Below, piece after piece: positions 53,128-62,348 of a stretch of 64,000 bases of DNA. The notes under the pieces were generated by a model. The model did no database searches and had not been told where the DNA came from. It saw only the letters and a program-made list of their open reading frames with translations. Origin of the DNA: Tridacna crocea (Eukaryota > Mollusca > Bivalvia > Cardiida > Cardiidae). Position 1 is the stretch's first letter. The number at the start of each line of letters is the position of its first letter. The translations under genes were made by a program, and so were the position numbers. The stretch spans positions 60,098,001 through 60,162,000 of the forward strand of contig OX031057.1 of NCBI GenBank assembly GCA_943736015.1, given 5' to 3'.

Positions 53128-53275
53128 GAAAGGGATGCACATAGCAGTTGTTATATGTCAGAACAGACGGGAAGAAGGCCTGGTGATGCTGAAATCCGCT
53201 TTTATCTTTTCCAAAACCTATTTAGTCTTTCACATATTTACTGAAGATAGTCATCGACAGGCCATTGTTGCTGAG
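53128..53275 (+). CDS. GXYLT: GXYLT-type xylosyltransferase, coding exon 2
   Basis: Completes Arg of the split codon and reads [49 protein letters not shown]. This is the start of the GT8 nucleotide-binding fold: a beta strand (HIAVV.C..R.EE), the conserved LKSA..FS helix, and F.IFtED. Acceptor TTTACAG, donor GAG|GTATTT, phase 0 out. Leads into the exon at 56761. Confidence 0.9.
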
Positions 53276-53402
53276 GTATTTTTCTTCAACACTTTTCCTT
53301 TAAAGTTTTTACCTTGCTGTTTTTTGAAGACATTTCCAAATTATTGTCGTAGCCCTGTTGTCTTCTGCACCTGTGTCATTGCGCTGCAAGATCTTAGAAA
53401 TA

Positions 53403-53631
53403 TTAACTCTTTACCACACGAGAAAATTTTAGACTGGTCTACATTTAAAGGATTTGCAGATGACAAAATAAAGATTACTGAAAAATTGAAATTTGTTCTG
53501 GGAAGGGTAGAAAACAGTGTGGGAAAAGGAGAAAATGCTGGTTACCAGCATTTTCTTCTTTTCCCGCAGTGTTTTCAAAAGGCTTCTTTCTCATGGGCGT
53601 CAAAAGTAGGGATTGTACAGTAATGGGTTAA
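53403..53631 (-). repeat. TTAA-MITE, type 1 core
   Basis: TTAACTCTTTACCACACGAG to TACAGTAATGGGTTAA, 229 bp. Begins about 130 bases after the exon. Closely similar to the copy at 11158 (same CACGAGAAAATTTTAGACTG start). Confidence 0.9.
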
Positions 53632-53898
53632 CCCTTATCCTTCTAAATAACTAGAACTTAATTTTCAATTGTCCATTAATAACCCAAAAATTACTGTTTC
53701 AATTTCAAAGTTCAGTTTTGGGGAATAATATTAGTTGTGCGGTCAGGTGGCAGGGGACTTAGAAACTTGTTCACAGCTGTGGTGAATTATGTCGGTCCAA
53801 GCCGAACATACATGTATATGTTTGGGGCCTATTATCTAATCAGATTACAAGAAATTTCTTTGCATAATTTCAATATCTCCTTATCTGAAAGTGTATGA

Positions 53899-53950
53899 AA
53901 GATCAGATTGCTTGTTCTGTGCAGTCTGATCTTGATCTACACTGTCCACA
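53899..53950. repeat. Small palindromic repeat (GATCAGACTG type)
   Basis: AAGATCAGATTGCTTG .. GCAGTCTGATCTTGATCTAC, ACTGTCC; the left arm is truncated. Confidence 0.65.
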
Positions 53951-54202
53951 AAAGGTCAGCGATTTGCGCTTAGCATCCAAAGGGGTAAGATGTCTGTGTC
54001 ATTACAGAAGATATTTACTTCAAGTTTGTACTGGTTGTTAACTGTTAAAAGGGGAACCAGTATCATTAGAGCAGGTAACCATTAAATTGTTTTGATACAG
54101 TTATGCCCCTTTTGTTGATTTGGAATTTTCACTGGAAGTCAATTTATTTCTGAAAGTAACTGAAGGGGAGCATTGACACCTGCATGCAGTGCTTTTATTT
54201 TT

Positions 54203-54467
54203 AGCTCATCTAAGCACAAAGTGCTGAAGGTGAGCTATTGCGATCGCCCTATGTCCGGCGTCAGTGGTCAGTGGTCGACCCATGATCTGTCGTCCATCAA
54301 CAATTTCTTTAAACATCTCCCTTTCTCCTGAACCACTGGGCCAATCTTGATGAAACTTGGTAGGGATGCCCCTTGGGTGAAGCTCTACCAAAGTTGTTCA
54401 AAGAATTGAATTTCACCCATAAGCTATAGTCTCAGGTGAGGGCTCCAGGGCCAATGGCCTTCTTGTT
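54203..54467 (+). repeat. Modular element copy 5 (minimal, no array)
   Basis: Head AGCTCATCTAAGCACAAAGT, GCTGAAGGTGAGCTATTGCG, with GTCCGGCGTC and CATCAACAATTTCTTTAAAC. Tail CTCAGGTGAGGGCTCCAGGG, CCAATGGCCTTCTTGTT. Only 265 bp, so the ends can exist without the internal array. Confidence 0.88.
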
Positions 54468-54529
54468 TTCTGTTGCGATTAAGAAATATGTAAGGTATTG
54501 CTGTAACATAGTTGTCTTTTGCATTGCCA

Positions 54530-54650
54530 TTGTCATGCAGAATGTTCGACAGTCTTTCATTGATAGGGTAAAAATGATAACGCAATTAGTCATTGACGGG
54601 GTAAAAAAAATAACGCAATTTGTCTTTGATAGGGTAAAAACAGAGTGAGA
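54530..54650. repeat. Short tandem of a MITE segment
   Basis: TTCATTGATAGGGTAAAA, GTCATTGACGGGGTAAAA and GTCTTTGATAGGGTAAAA in a row, with a period of about 35-40 bp. The segment corresponds to the TTAA-MITE part just left of the hairpin. Confidence 0.6.
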
Positions 54651-54662
54651 TTTACATGTTGC

Positions 54663-54878
54663 TTAACTCATTACCAAACGACAAAATTTTAGGTTTGTCC
54701 AAATTGAAAGCATTTCCAGACGACACAATGAAAGTGACTGAAAATTTGAAATTTGTTTTGTGAAGGGTAGAAAACATTGTGGGAAAAGGAGTTACCATCA
54801 TTTCCTCCTTTTCCCACGTTTTCTAAAGGCTTCTTTCTCAGGGTTGTCAAAAGAAGAAATTATGTGGTAATGGGTTAA
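54663..54878 (-). repeat. TTAA-MITE, type 1, shortened hairpin
   Basis: TTAACTCATTACCAAACGAC to TATGTGGTAATGGGTTAA. The hairpin tip is deleted (GGAAAAGGAGTTACCATCAT). Confidence 0.85.
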
Positions 54879-54964
54879 ATTGTGGAATTTGTCATTGATA
54901 GGGTATAAACAGTTTGGGAAGGGAAAACAATCTCCTCCCCTTCAAAATTTCAACTCTCATCCTT

Positions 54965-55730
54965 CGATTCTTTCCCCCAATGATGAAATTGTAGACTCTA
55001 TCTAAATTGAAAGTACCTCGTAGGCAACAAAAATGCCTTCAATTCAATGAAACTGATAATTACTATCTTTGAATTGGTTGAAATCATTGTGAGTAAAGGA
55101 GAAAATGCTGGTTACCAGCATGTTGAAAATGGTGTTAAAGGTGGTCCTTCAGATTTTGGGACTAAAATTTTACAAAAATACAAAAAAATCATCTTTATAC
55201 TCCCAAAGCCTTATAAGTTTCATACATTAAACTCCAGTAGTCGAAAAACCATCGGACAACTAGATAAATTAGAGATTTACTACAGCCCAGGTCGACACTG
55301 AAGGGAAACACAGTCTATTTTTACATGAGCAACTCGCTCATTTACATACCGGAAATATACAGATGAAGCTTCAAATCAAACATAGCATCTGAAGTTCTAA
55401 ACAATATGGAAAATAATTACATGTTTGTTATGTTATGGAATTTAATAGTCATTATAGTCATGTGCAAGTCACTGAACATTCCCACAATGCTTTTTTTATT
55501 TTGGAGGGAAACATAAAAATAGCTTAAGAGGCTAGGTAGCCTTTTAAAGGAATACCATCAAAAAAAAATATTTTTTTGTAATTTTATGATTCTTAATTAC
55601 TGATGACTTGTTTTTTCATATAAATTTCATTGACATATATATTTTTTAATTTGGTGTGATGTGAAAATTCTAAATACCCACCTTTAAAGGCCAAACAAGA
55701 TAAAACCACAAAATGGAATGCAAGTTGTTT
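54965..55730 (-). repeat. TTAA-MITE remnant split by the 530-bp repeat
   Basis: TCCCCCAATGATGAAATTGT .. GTGAGTAAAGGAGAAAATGC, TGGTTACCAGCATGTTGAAA, then the 530-bp repeat. No clear right end. Confidence 0.5.
55134..55682 (+). repeat. 530-bp dispersed repeat, copy 2
   Basis: AAAGGTGGTCCTTCAGATTT to AAATACCCACCTTT, with short complementary ends (AAAGGTGG/CCACCTTT). Same sequence as 28294-28821 in the other orientation. Confidence 0.85.
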
Positions 55731-55797
55731 CTTCTATGCTGTAAATGACATGTTAAGTTATTACCATTATTATCTCAGTTTTAAGGAATTAGAGCAA

Positions 55798-55998
55798 GAG
55801 AAGACTTTTGAAAACATTGTGGGAAAGGGAGAAAATGCTCCTAACCCAAAATATAAAAAAAAAAATTTCATAGAGTAGTAAACATTATTGTAGAAGGAGG
55901 AAATGCTGGCAACCAGCACTTTCTCCTTTTCCACCAATGTTCTGAAAAGGCTTTTTACACCGGGTTGTAAAACTTTTAATTGTGTGGTAAAGGTTAAG
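55798..55998 (-). repeat. TTAA-MITE, two merged remnants
   Basis: GAAAACATTGTGGGAAAGGG .. then GGAGGAAATGCTGGCAACCA, GCACTTTCTCCTTTTCC and TTAATTGTGTGGTAAAGG. Confidence 0.6.
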
Positions 55999-56063
55999 GG
56001 GGTTAAAGGATCCATTTATCATTTTCTGGTATGTAGAAAATGTGAATGGTAAAGTACAGAGAC

Positions 56064-56292
56064 TTAACCCTTTACTCCATAAGGCAATATTATGGTATCT
56101 CTAATTGAACCTAAATAACAACAGGGATGAAGCTATTTCTTATGTGTATATGACACCTTTTGATAGTATAGAAAACATTGTGACAAAAGGTGAAATTGCT
56201 TGTCACAAGCAATTTCACCTTTTGCCACAATGTTTTCCAAAGGTTCCTACAAGCAATGTGTAGAAATGAATATCTATGGAGTAAAGGGTTAA
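56064..56292 (-). repeat. TTAA-MITE, type 3 core with paired arm changes
   Basis: TTAACCCTTTACTCCATAAG to GGAGTAAAGGGTTAA, 229 bp. The core is ATTGCTTGTCACAAGCAATT whereas the copies at 5948 and 12424 have ATTGCTCGTGACGAGCAATT, so both arms changed together. Confidence 0.92.
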
Positions 56293-56306
56293 TAAGTGAG
56301 GATAGG

Positions 56307-56540
56307 TTAACCCTTTGCCAAACAATCCTTGGTTTGTACAACCCTGAGATAAAAACCTTTCAAAAACAAAAACATTGTGGGAAAAGGAGAAAATGCTGCT
56401 ATCCAGCATTTTCTTTTCCCACAATGTTTTCTGTCCTGCTGGACACACGTTTCAATTTTTGAGTTAAGTTTATTTTGTCGTCTGCAAGTGCTTTCAATTT
56501 GAACCAGTCTAAAATCTTGTCGTTTGGCTATAAAAGTTGA
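56307..56540 (+). repeat. TTAA-MITE, type 1 core
   Basis: TTAACCCTTTGCCAAACAAT, an arm with small losses (CCAGCATTTTCTTTTCCC), TGTCGTTTGGCTATAAAAG at the right. Confidence 0.8.
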
Positions 56541-56561
56541 ATGAAAGTTTTAAACTAGTAG

Positions 56562-56680
56562 TAATGTTTTCTACCCTTCTCCAAACTAATTTCAATTTTT
56601 GAGTCACTTTTTTTGTCATCTGCTAATGCTTTCAATTTGGACAAATAAAAACTTAAGTCGTTTGGTAAAAAGAATGAAAC
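56562..56680 (+). repeat. TTAA-MITE right half
   Basis: AATGTTTTCTACCCTTCTCC .. AAGTCGTTTGGTAAAAAG. Confidence 0.75.
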
Positions 56681-56760
56681 AGAGGGTTGTTTGCCTTGGG
56701 CTTGATTGCCATTAACATTTTTTGCTTAATGTTATTTGATGGTCTATTTTTATTGCACAG

Positions 56761-56913
56761 ATAAACAGTTGGCCAGAGTCACAGCGAGACAGGCTAAAAG
56801 TCAATATTTATGATATTCAATTTCCTACCTCTGTGACATCTTGTCAGACCTGTAAGAAAGATGATTGGGCAACCTTGTTCCGACCATGTGCTGCTCAGCG
56901 TTTATTTATGCAT
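56761..56913 (+). CDS. GXYLT: GXYLT-type xylosyltransferase, coding exon 3
   Basis: 51 codons in phase 0 at both ends: INSWPESQRDRLKVNIYDIQ, FPTSVTSCQTCKKDDWATLF, RPCAAQRLFMH. The W.tLFrPCAAQRLF stretch is highly characteristic of GXYLT/XXYLT-type enzymes. Acceptor TTGCACAG, donor CAT|GTAAGA. The CxxC-containing loop (SCQTCKKDD) is longer than I would expect in vertebrate members and may be lineage specific. Confidence 0.92.
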
Positions 56914-57025
56914 GTAAGAACTTTATAGCATGTTTTCAAAATGATCCCATGCATTTTTAAACACAAGGAAGATAGCTTTAGAAAAGATTGTGGGTAAAGT
57001 AGTATTTAAACGATGCTTGACACAC

Positions 57026-60000
57026 TTACCGGATGACAGAAGTTTAGCCTTGTCTAAATTGAAAGTATTTGCAGACGATAATATTAATGTGGCTAAAAAG
57101 TTGTATTTTTAGCTCACCTGAGCATGAAGTGCTCATGGTGAGCTTTTGTGATTGCCCAATGTCCGTCGTCCGTCGTGCGTGGTCCTTCATCCGTCATCCA
57201 CATTTTCTTTAAACATTTTCTCCTAAACCACTGGGCCAATATTGATGAAACTTGGCAGGGATGTTCCTTAGGTGAAGCTCTACCAAAGTTGTTCAAGAGA
57301 TCGAATTCCAGCCATAATTCTGGTTGCCATGGCAACCAAAAGGAAAAAAATAGCAAAATCTTTGAAAATCTTCTTCTCTGAAACTAGAAGGTGCAGAGCT
57401 TTGATATTTGGTATGTAGCACCTCCTAGTGGACCTCTACCAAGATTGTTCATATGATGCCCCTGGGGTCAAAACTGACCCCGCCCCGGGGATCACAAGTT
57501 TGAAACATAGGAACAAAGAAAGAAAACTTTAAAATTCTTCTTCTCTGAAACTAGAGAGTGCAGGGCTTTGATATTTGGTATGTAGCATCTTCTAGTTGAC
57601 CTCTACCAAGATTGTTCATATGATGCCCTTGGGGTCAGAACTGGCCCTGCCCCGGGGATCACAAGTTTGAAACATAGGAACAAAGAAGGAAAAGTTTAAA
57701 AATCTTCTTCTCTGAAACTAGAAGGCGCAGAGCTTTGATATTTGGTATATAGCATGGTCTAGTGGACCTCTACCAAGATTGTTCTTATGATGCCCCTAGG
57801 GTCAAAACTGGCCCCGCCTCTGGGTCACAAGTTTGAAACATAGGAACAAAGAAGGAAAACTTTAAAATTCTTCTTCTCTGAAACTGGAAGGTGCAGAGCT
57901 TTGATATTTGGTATGTAGCATCTCTTAGAGGACGTCTACCAAGATTGTTCATATAATGCTAAACCACTGGGCCAGAATTGATGAAACTTGGCAGGGATGT
58001 TCCTCGGGTGAAGCTCTACCAAAGTTGTTCAAGAGATTGAATTCCAGCCATAATTCTGGTTGCCATGGCAACCAAAAGGAAAAAAAAAAGCAAAATCTTT
58101 GAAAATCTTCCTCTCTGAAACTAGAAGGCGTGAAGCTTTGATATTTGGTATGTAGCACCTCCTAGTGGACCTCTACCAAGAGTGTTCATATGATGCCCCT
58201 GGGGTCAAAACTGGCCCCGCCCCGGGGATCACAAGTTTGAAACATAAGAACAAAGAAAGAAAACTTGAAAAATCTTCTTCTCTGAAACTAGAGAGTGCAG
58301 AGCTTTGATATTTGGTATGTAGCATCTTCTAGTGGACCTCTACCAAGTTTGTTCATAAGATGCCCCAGGGGTCACAAGTTTGAAACATAGGAACAAAGAA
58401 GGAAAACTTCAAAATTCTTCTTCTCTGAAACTAGCTGGCATAGAGCTTTGATATTTGGTATGTAGCATCTCCTAGTGGACATCTACCAAGATTGTTCAAA
58501 TGATGCCCCTGGGGTCAAAACTGGCCCTGCCCTGGGGGTCACAAGTTTGTATTATAGGAACAAAGAAGGAAGTCTTAAAATTCTTCTTCTCTGAAACTGG
58601 AAGGTGCAGAGCTTTGGTATTTGGTATGTAGCATCTCCTAGTTGACCTCTACTAAGATTGTTCATATGATGCCCCTGTGGTCAAAACTGGCCCCGCCCCG
58701 GGGGTCATAAGTTTGAAACATAGCAACAAAGAAGGAAAACTTTAAAAAAAATTCTCTGAAACTAGAAGGCGCAGAGCTTTGATATTTGGTATGTAGCAAC
58801 TCCTAGTGAACCTCTACTAAGACTGTTCATATGATGCCCCTGTGGTCAAAACAGGCCCCGCCCCGGGGGTCACAAGTTTGAAACTTAGGAACAAAGAGGG
58901 AAAACTTTAAAAATCTAATTCTCTTAAACTAGAGAGTGCAGAGCTTTGATATTTGGTATGTAGCATCTGCTAGTTGACCTCTATCAAAATTGTTCATATG
59001 ATGTCCCTGCGGTCAAAACTGGCCCCACCCTGGGGTCACAAGTTTGAAACTTAGGAACAAAGAAGGAAAACTTTAAAAATCTTCTTCTCTGAAATTAGAA
59101 ACTGCAGAGCTTTGATATTTGGTATGTAGCATCTCCTAGTGGACCTCTACCAAGATTGTTCATATGATGTTCCTGGGGTCAAAACTGGCCCCGGCCCAGT
59201 GGTCTTAAGTTTAAATCATAGGAACAAGGAAAGAAAACTTTAAAATTCTTCTTCTCTGAAACTAGGTGGTGCAGAGCTTTGGTATTTGGTATGTAGCATC
59301 GCCTAATGGACTTTTAACAAGATTTTTTGTATGATGTCCTTGGGGTCAAAACTGGCATGCCGCGGTGGTCAAAAGATTGAAACATGGAAATAAAGATGGA
59401 AAACTTTTAAATTCTTCTTGTCTGAAACTAGGTCGTGCAGAGCTTTGATATTTGGTATGTAGCATCTCCCAGTGAATGTCTACCACGATTGTTCATATGA
59501 TGCCCCTTGGGTCAAAACTGGTCCTGCCCCGGGGTCACAAGTTTGAAACATAGGAACAAATAAGGAAAACTTTAAATTTCTTATTCTCTGAAAGTAGAAG
59601 GCATAGAGCTTTGATATTTGGTATGTAGCATCTCTTAATGGAATTCCACAAAGTCTTCATACTAAGCCCCTGGGGTCAAAATTTGCCCAGCCCCATAGGA
59701 ACATAGGAACAAAGAAGGAAAACTTTAAAATTTGACTTCTCTGAAACTAGAAGGCGTAGAGCTTTGATATTTTGTAAGTAGCATATCCTAGTGGACCTCT
59801 ACCAAGTTTTTTCTTAGGATGCCCCTGGTGTCAAAACTGGCCCTGCCCAGGGGTCACAAGTTTAATTTTACAGCTTGGTACTCAGGTGGGCGATATAGGA
59901 CCATCATGGTCCTCTTGTTTTCTTTGATAGGGTAGAAAACATTGTGGGAAAAGAAGAAAATGCTGATAACCAGCAGTATTTCCTTTTCCAACCATGTTTT

Positions 60001-60056
60001 CAAAAGACATCTTTCCTAGAGTCATGAAAAGTTGTCATCTGTTGATAAAGGGTTAA
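57026..60056 (-). repeat. TTAA-MITE split by modular element copy 6
   Basis: Left part 57026-57110 (ACCGGATGACAGAAGTTTAG .. GTGGCTAAAAAGTTG) and right part 59920-60056 (TTTGATAGGGTAGAAAACAT .. GATAAAGGGTTAA) fit together around the 2.8-kb insertion. The insertion point lies in the block left of the hairpin. Confidence 0.82.
57111..59919 (+). repeat. Modular element copy 6 (type C array, 2.8 kb)
   Basis: Head AGCTCACCTGAGCATGAAGT, GCTCATGGTGAGCTTTTGTG, GTCCGTCGTCCGTCGTG. Tail CTCAGGTGGGCGATATAGGA, CCATCATGGTCCTCTTGTT. About 16 units of about 165 bp marked AGAGCTTTGATATTTGGTAT, CTCTACCAAGATTGTTCATA and GGGTCACAAGTTTGAAAC. One block of head-proximal text (AACCACTGGGCCAGAATTGA) recurs at 57962, so the array was partly re-duplicated with its flank. 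Confidence 0.9.
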
Positions 60057-60159
60057 ATTTGGTCAGAATGTCTGTTTTAATAATAAGTTAGACAAGGTTT
60101 GAAATGGGTTGCATCAGCCCAAAAACTAGGTCACAAGGGCATGTCTTTGAAATACTTGC

Positions 60160-60351
60160 TCATTTGTCATGTTTGAAAGAATTTGCAGGCAACACAATGA
60201 AGGTGACTCAAAAATTGAAAGTTAACTGTAGCAAAGGAGAAAACATTGCTGGTAAAGGAGAAAATGCTGGTTTCAGACATTTTTCTCTTTTATTTAGAAG
60301 GCTCCTTCGTATTGGTTGTTAAAAACAGGGATTGTTTGGTATAGGATTAAA
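60160..60351 (-). repeat. TTAA-MITE, degenerate
   Basis: GAAAGAATTTGCAGGCAACA .. GGTAAAGGAGAAAATGCTGG .. GATTGTTTGGTATAGGATTAA. Confidence 0.6.
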
Positions 60352-60406
60352 CCCTGAAAGAAAACAAATGTTTTAAAACATTGTAGAAAAAGGAGAAAAG
60401 GCTTGT

Positions 60407-60635
60407 TTAACCCATTACCACACAATCCCTACTTTTGACGCCCCTGTGAAAGAAGCCTTTTGAAAACACTGTAGGAAAAGGAGAAAATGCTGGTAACCAG
60501 CATTTTCTCCTTTTCCCACAGTGTTTTCTACCCTTCCCAGACTACATTTCACTTTTTCAGTCACCTTTATTTTGTCGTCCGCAAATGCTTTCAATTTGAA
60601 CCAGTCTGAAATTTTGTCGTGTGGTAAAGGGTTAA
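60407..60635 (+). repeat. TTAA-MITE, type 1 core, near consensus
   Basis: 229 bp, TTAACCCATTACCACACAAT to GTGTGGTAAAGGGTTAA. The hairpin has one mismatch. Almost the same as the copies at 18092 and 36423. Confidence 0.93.
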
Positions 60636-60683
60636 AGCATTTTCTAATTTTCTGACCATGTTTTCTACAATATCATCATGTAT

Positions 60684-60872
60684 CCCTCTACCATACAATC
60701 TGATATTTTCACAACACTGAGAAAGATAGCTTTTGAAAACATTGTGGGAAAAGGGTAAAATGCAGGTAATCTACATTGTTTTCCACTGTTTTGTTAAAAA
60801 AAAAAAAATCAGTTTTGAGTGATGTTGATTTTATTTTTGTCAGCAGATGCTTTCGATTTAGATTTTAACGTT
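60684..60872 (+). repeat. TTAA-MITE without right hairpin arm
   Basis: ACCATACAATCTGATATTTT .. GTGGGAAAAGGGTAAAATGC then ATTGTTTTCCACTG; a poly-A tract follows. A further left end (ACCAAACAATCCCAAGTTTT) starts at about 60877. Confidence 0.65.
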
Positions 60873-61028
60873 TAGTACCAAACAATCCCAAGTTTTAACA
60901 AGCCTGAGGTAGATGCCTTTTAACTCTTAAAGTGCTGAATTAATACAGGATGCATTTTTACAAACGAAAAACACCTGAAACATTACTGTACCAAGGGTTT
61001 TTTTTTTGCCAGAATATGAAACAAAATA

Positions 61029-61096
61029 TTGGACTGTGTAGATCTAAGATCAGACTGCACATTCTGTGCAGTCTGTTCTTGATCTATTATGTCCAG
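61029..61096. repeat. Small palindromic repeat (GATCAGACTG type)
   Basis: TTGGACTGTGTAGATCTAAG, ATCAGACTGCACATTCTGTG, CAGTCTGTTCTTGATCTATT. The most complete of three copies. Confidence 0.8.
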
Positions 61097-61127
61097 AAAA
61101 ACAAGTTAATTTGGTTCCAGCGCCTTA

Positions 61128-61292
61128 AGGGTAAAAAGCATTGTGGGAAATGTAGAAAATGCTGGGGAACAGCATTTTCTACTTTTCCCACATGTTTTCT
61201 ACCCTGTGAAGGAACTTGTACCTGTTTGCTACACTTTAGATCTGTCGTCTGCAGATGCTTTCAGTTTGGGAGGGTCTAAAATTTGTTGTTAA
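61128..61292 (+). repeat. TTAA-MITE, hairpin and right half
   Basis: GTAGAAAATGCTGGGGAACA, GCATTTTCTACTTTTCCCAC (both arms carry the paired TAGAAA/TTTCTA change), AAAATTTGTTGTTAA at the right. Confidence 0.8.
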
Positions 61293-61517
61293 TTCATTAC
61301 CTAAAGACAATATTTTAGACTGGTCCAAATTGAAAGCATTTGCAGACGACAGAATAAATGTGACTAAGAATTTGAAATTTGTTTTGTGAAGGTAAGAAAA
61401 CATTGTGGGAAAAGGAGAAAATGCTGGTTACCAGCATTTTCTCCTTTTCCCACAATGTTTTCTGAAGGCTTCTTTCTCAGGGTTGTCAAAGGTAAGGATT
61501 GTGGGGTAATGAGTTAA
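61289..61517 (-). repeat. TTAA-MITE, type 1 core
   Basis: Shares TTAA with the previous copy. Perfect hairpin. GTGGGGTAATGAGTTAA at the right. Ends about 105 bases before the GXYLT exon at 61622. Confidence 0.92.
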
Positions 61518-61621
61518 GCAGTATTTAATTTGTTTGCTGCAAGTCCAGTTGTCAATTGGCAAACACTTAATCCATCTTTCTTCAGTATTTGACTCAACAG
61601 GATGTTTATTTCAAATTTCAG

Positions 61622-61799
61622 GAAATACTTAAAGATATTGATGCCCTCATATACATGGATACCGATAGTCTGTTTCTGTCCCCAGTGGAAGATGTGTGGG
61701 CTCATTTTACCAAGTTTACTCCATATCAGATAGCTGGCCTGACTCCAGAGTTAAGTGGCTGGTATGCCGATAAAACATTCCCATATTGTACAGAAACAG
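61622..61799 (+). CDS. GXYLT: GXYLT-type xylosyltransferase, coding exon 4 (DxD)
   Basis: Reads EILKDIDALIYMDTDSLFLS, PVEDVWAHFTKFTPYQIAGL, TPELSGWYADKTFPYCTET. DTD at the centre of YMDTDSLFLSPVEDVW is the metal- and UDP-sugar-binding DxD motif of GT8 enzymes. Acceptor AATTTCAG, donor ACAG|GTAATA, phase 1 out. The four exons give about 219 residues of an expected 400 or so; the C-terminal half must lie beyond position 64000, since no following exon is visible. A TTAA-MITE starts 9 bases after the exon. Confidence 0.92.
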
Positions 61800-61808
61800 G
61801 TAATAAAG

Positions 61809-62037
61809 TTAACTCTGTACCACACAATCCCGACTTTTAACGACCCTGAGAAAGAAACCTTTTGAAATCATTGTGGGAAAAGGAGAAAATGCTGGTAACC
61901 AACATTTTCTCTTTTTCCCATGATGTTTTATACCCTTCCCAAAGGGGATTTCAATTTCAATGTCACATTCATTTTGTTATCTGCAAATTCTTTCAATTTG
62001 GACCAGCCTATAATTTCGTTGTTTGGTAAAGAGTTAA
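61809..62037 (+). repeat. TTAA-MITE just after a GXYLT donor
   Basis: TTAACTCTGTACCACACAAT to TTTGGTAAAGAGTTAA, 229 bp. Only GTAATAAAG separates it from exon 4. Confidence 0.9.
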
Positions 62038-62241
62038 AGGGCAAATTCTAAGATTTTTTGATCATACTGTTTTTTTGCTCCAATCAGCTGCAAATGATGT
62101 TAATAAACATGTGTCCATCAGTTTTCATAAATACCACCCTGTAACATGCCATAAATCACGCTCGAATTGTCACGCTGATATACGGCCCCAAAAATGGTGC
62201 ATGGCTTACTTCCCCTGATTCGCTTATCTTCCCCACCTGTG

Positions 62242-62249
62242 TGACGTCA
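62242..62249. promoter_or_regulatory. CRE-like TGACGTCA palindrome
   Basis: TGACGTCA about 100 bases before the THAP start codon, in a short stretch with more CpG than its surroundings. Fits a CREB/ATF site by sequence only. Confidence 0.3.
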
Positions 62250-62348
62250 TAGGAGCGTAAGCCTGTGTTTACAGTCAGTAGAAATTAGTAGGAACGCTGA
62301 TGATTATACGCAGATATCTGAGTATAAACAAAGAATTCAGCCAAAAAA

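Noticed and set aside
52932-53144. Alternative 5' exon of GXYLT upstream of 53128
   Set aside because: The acceptor at 53127/53128 and exact phase match with the 41270 exon explain the structure; the upstream frame has no membrane anchor or homology.
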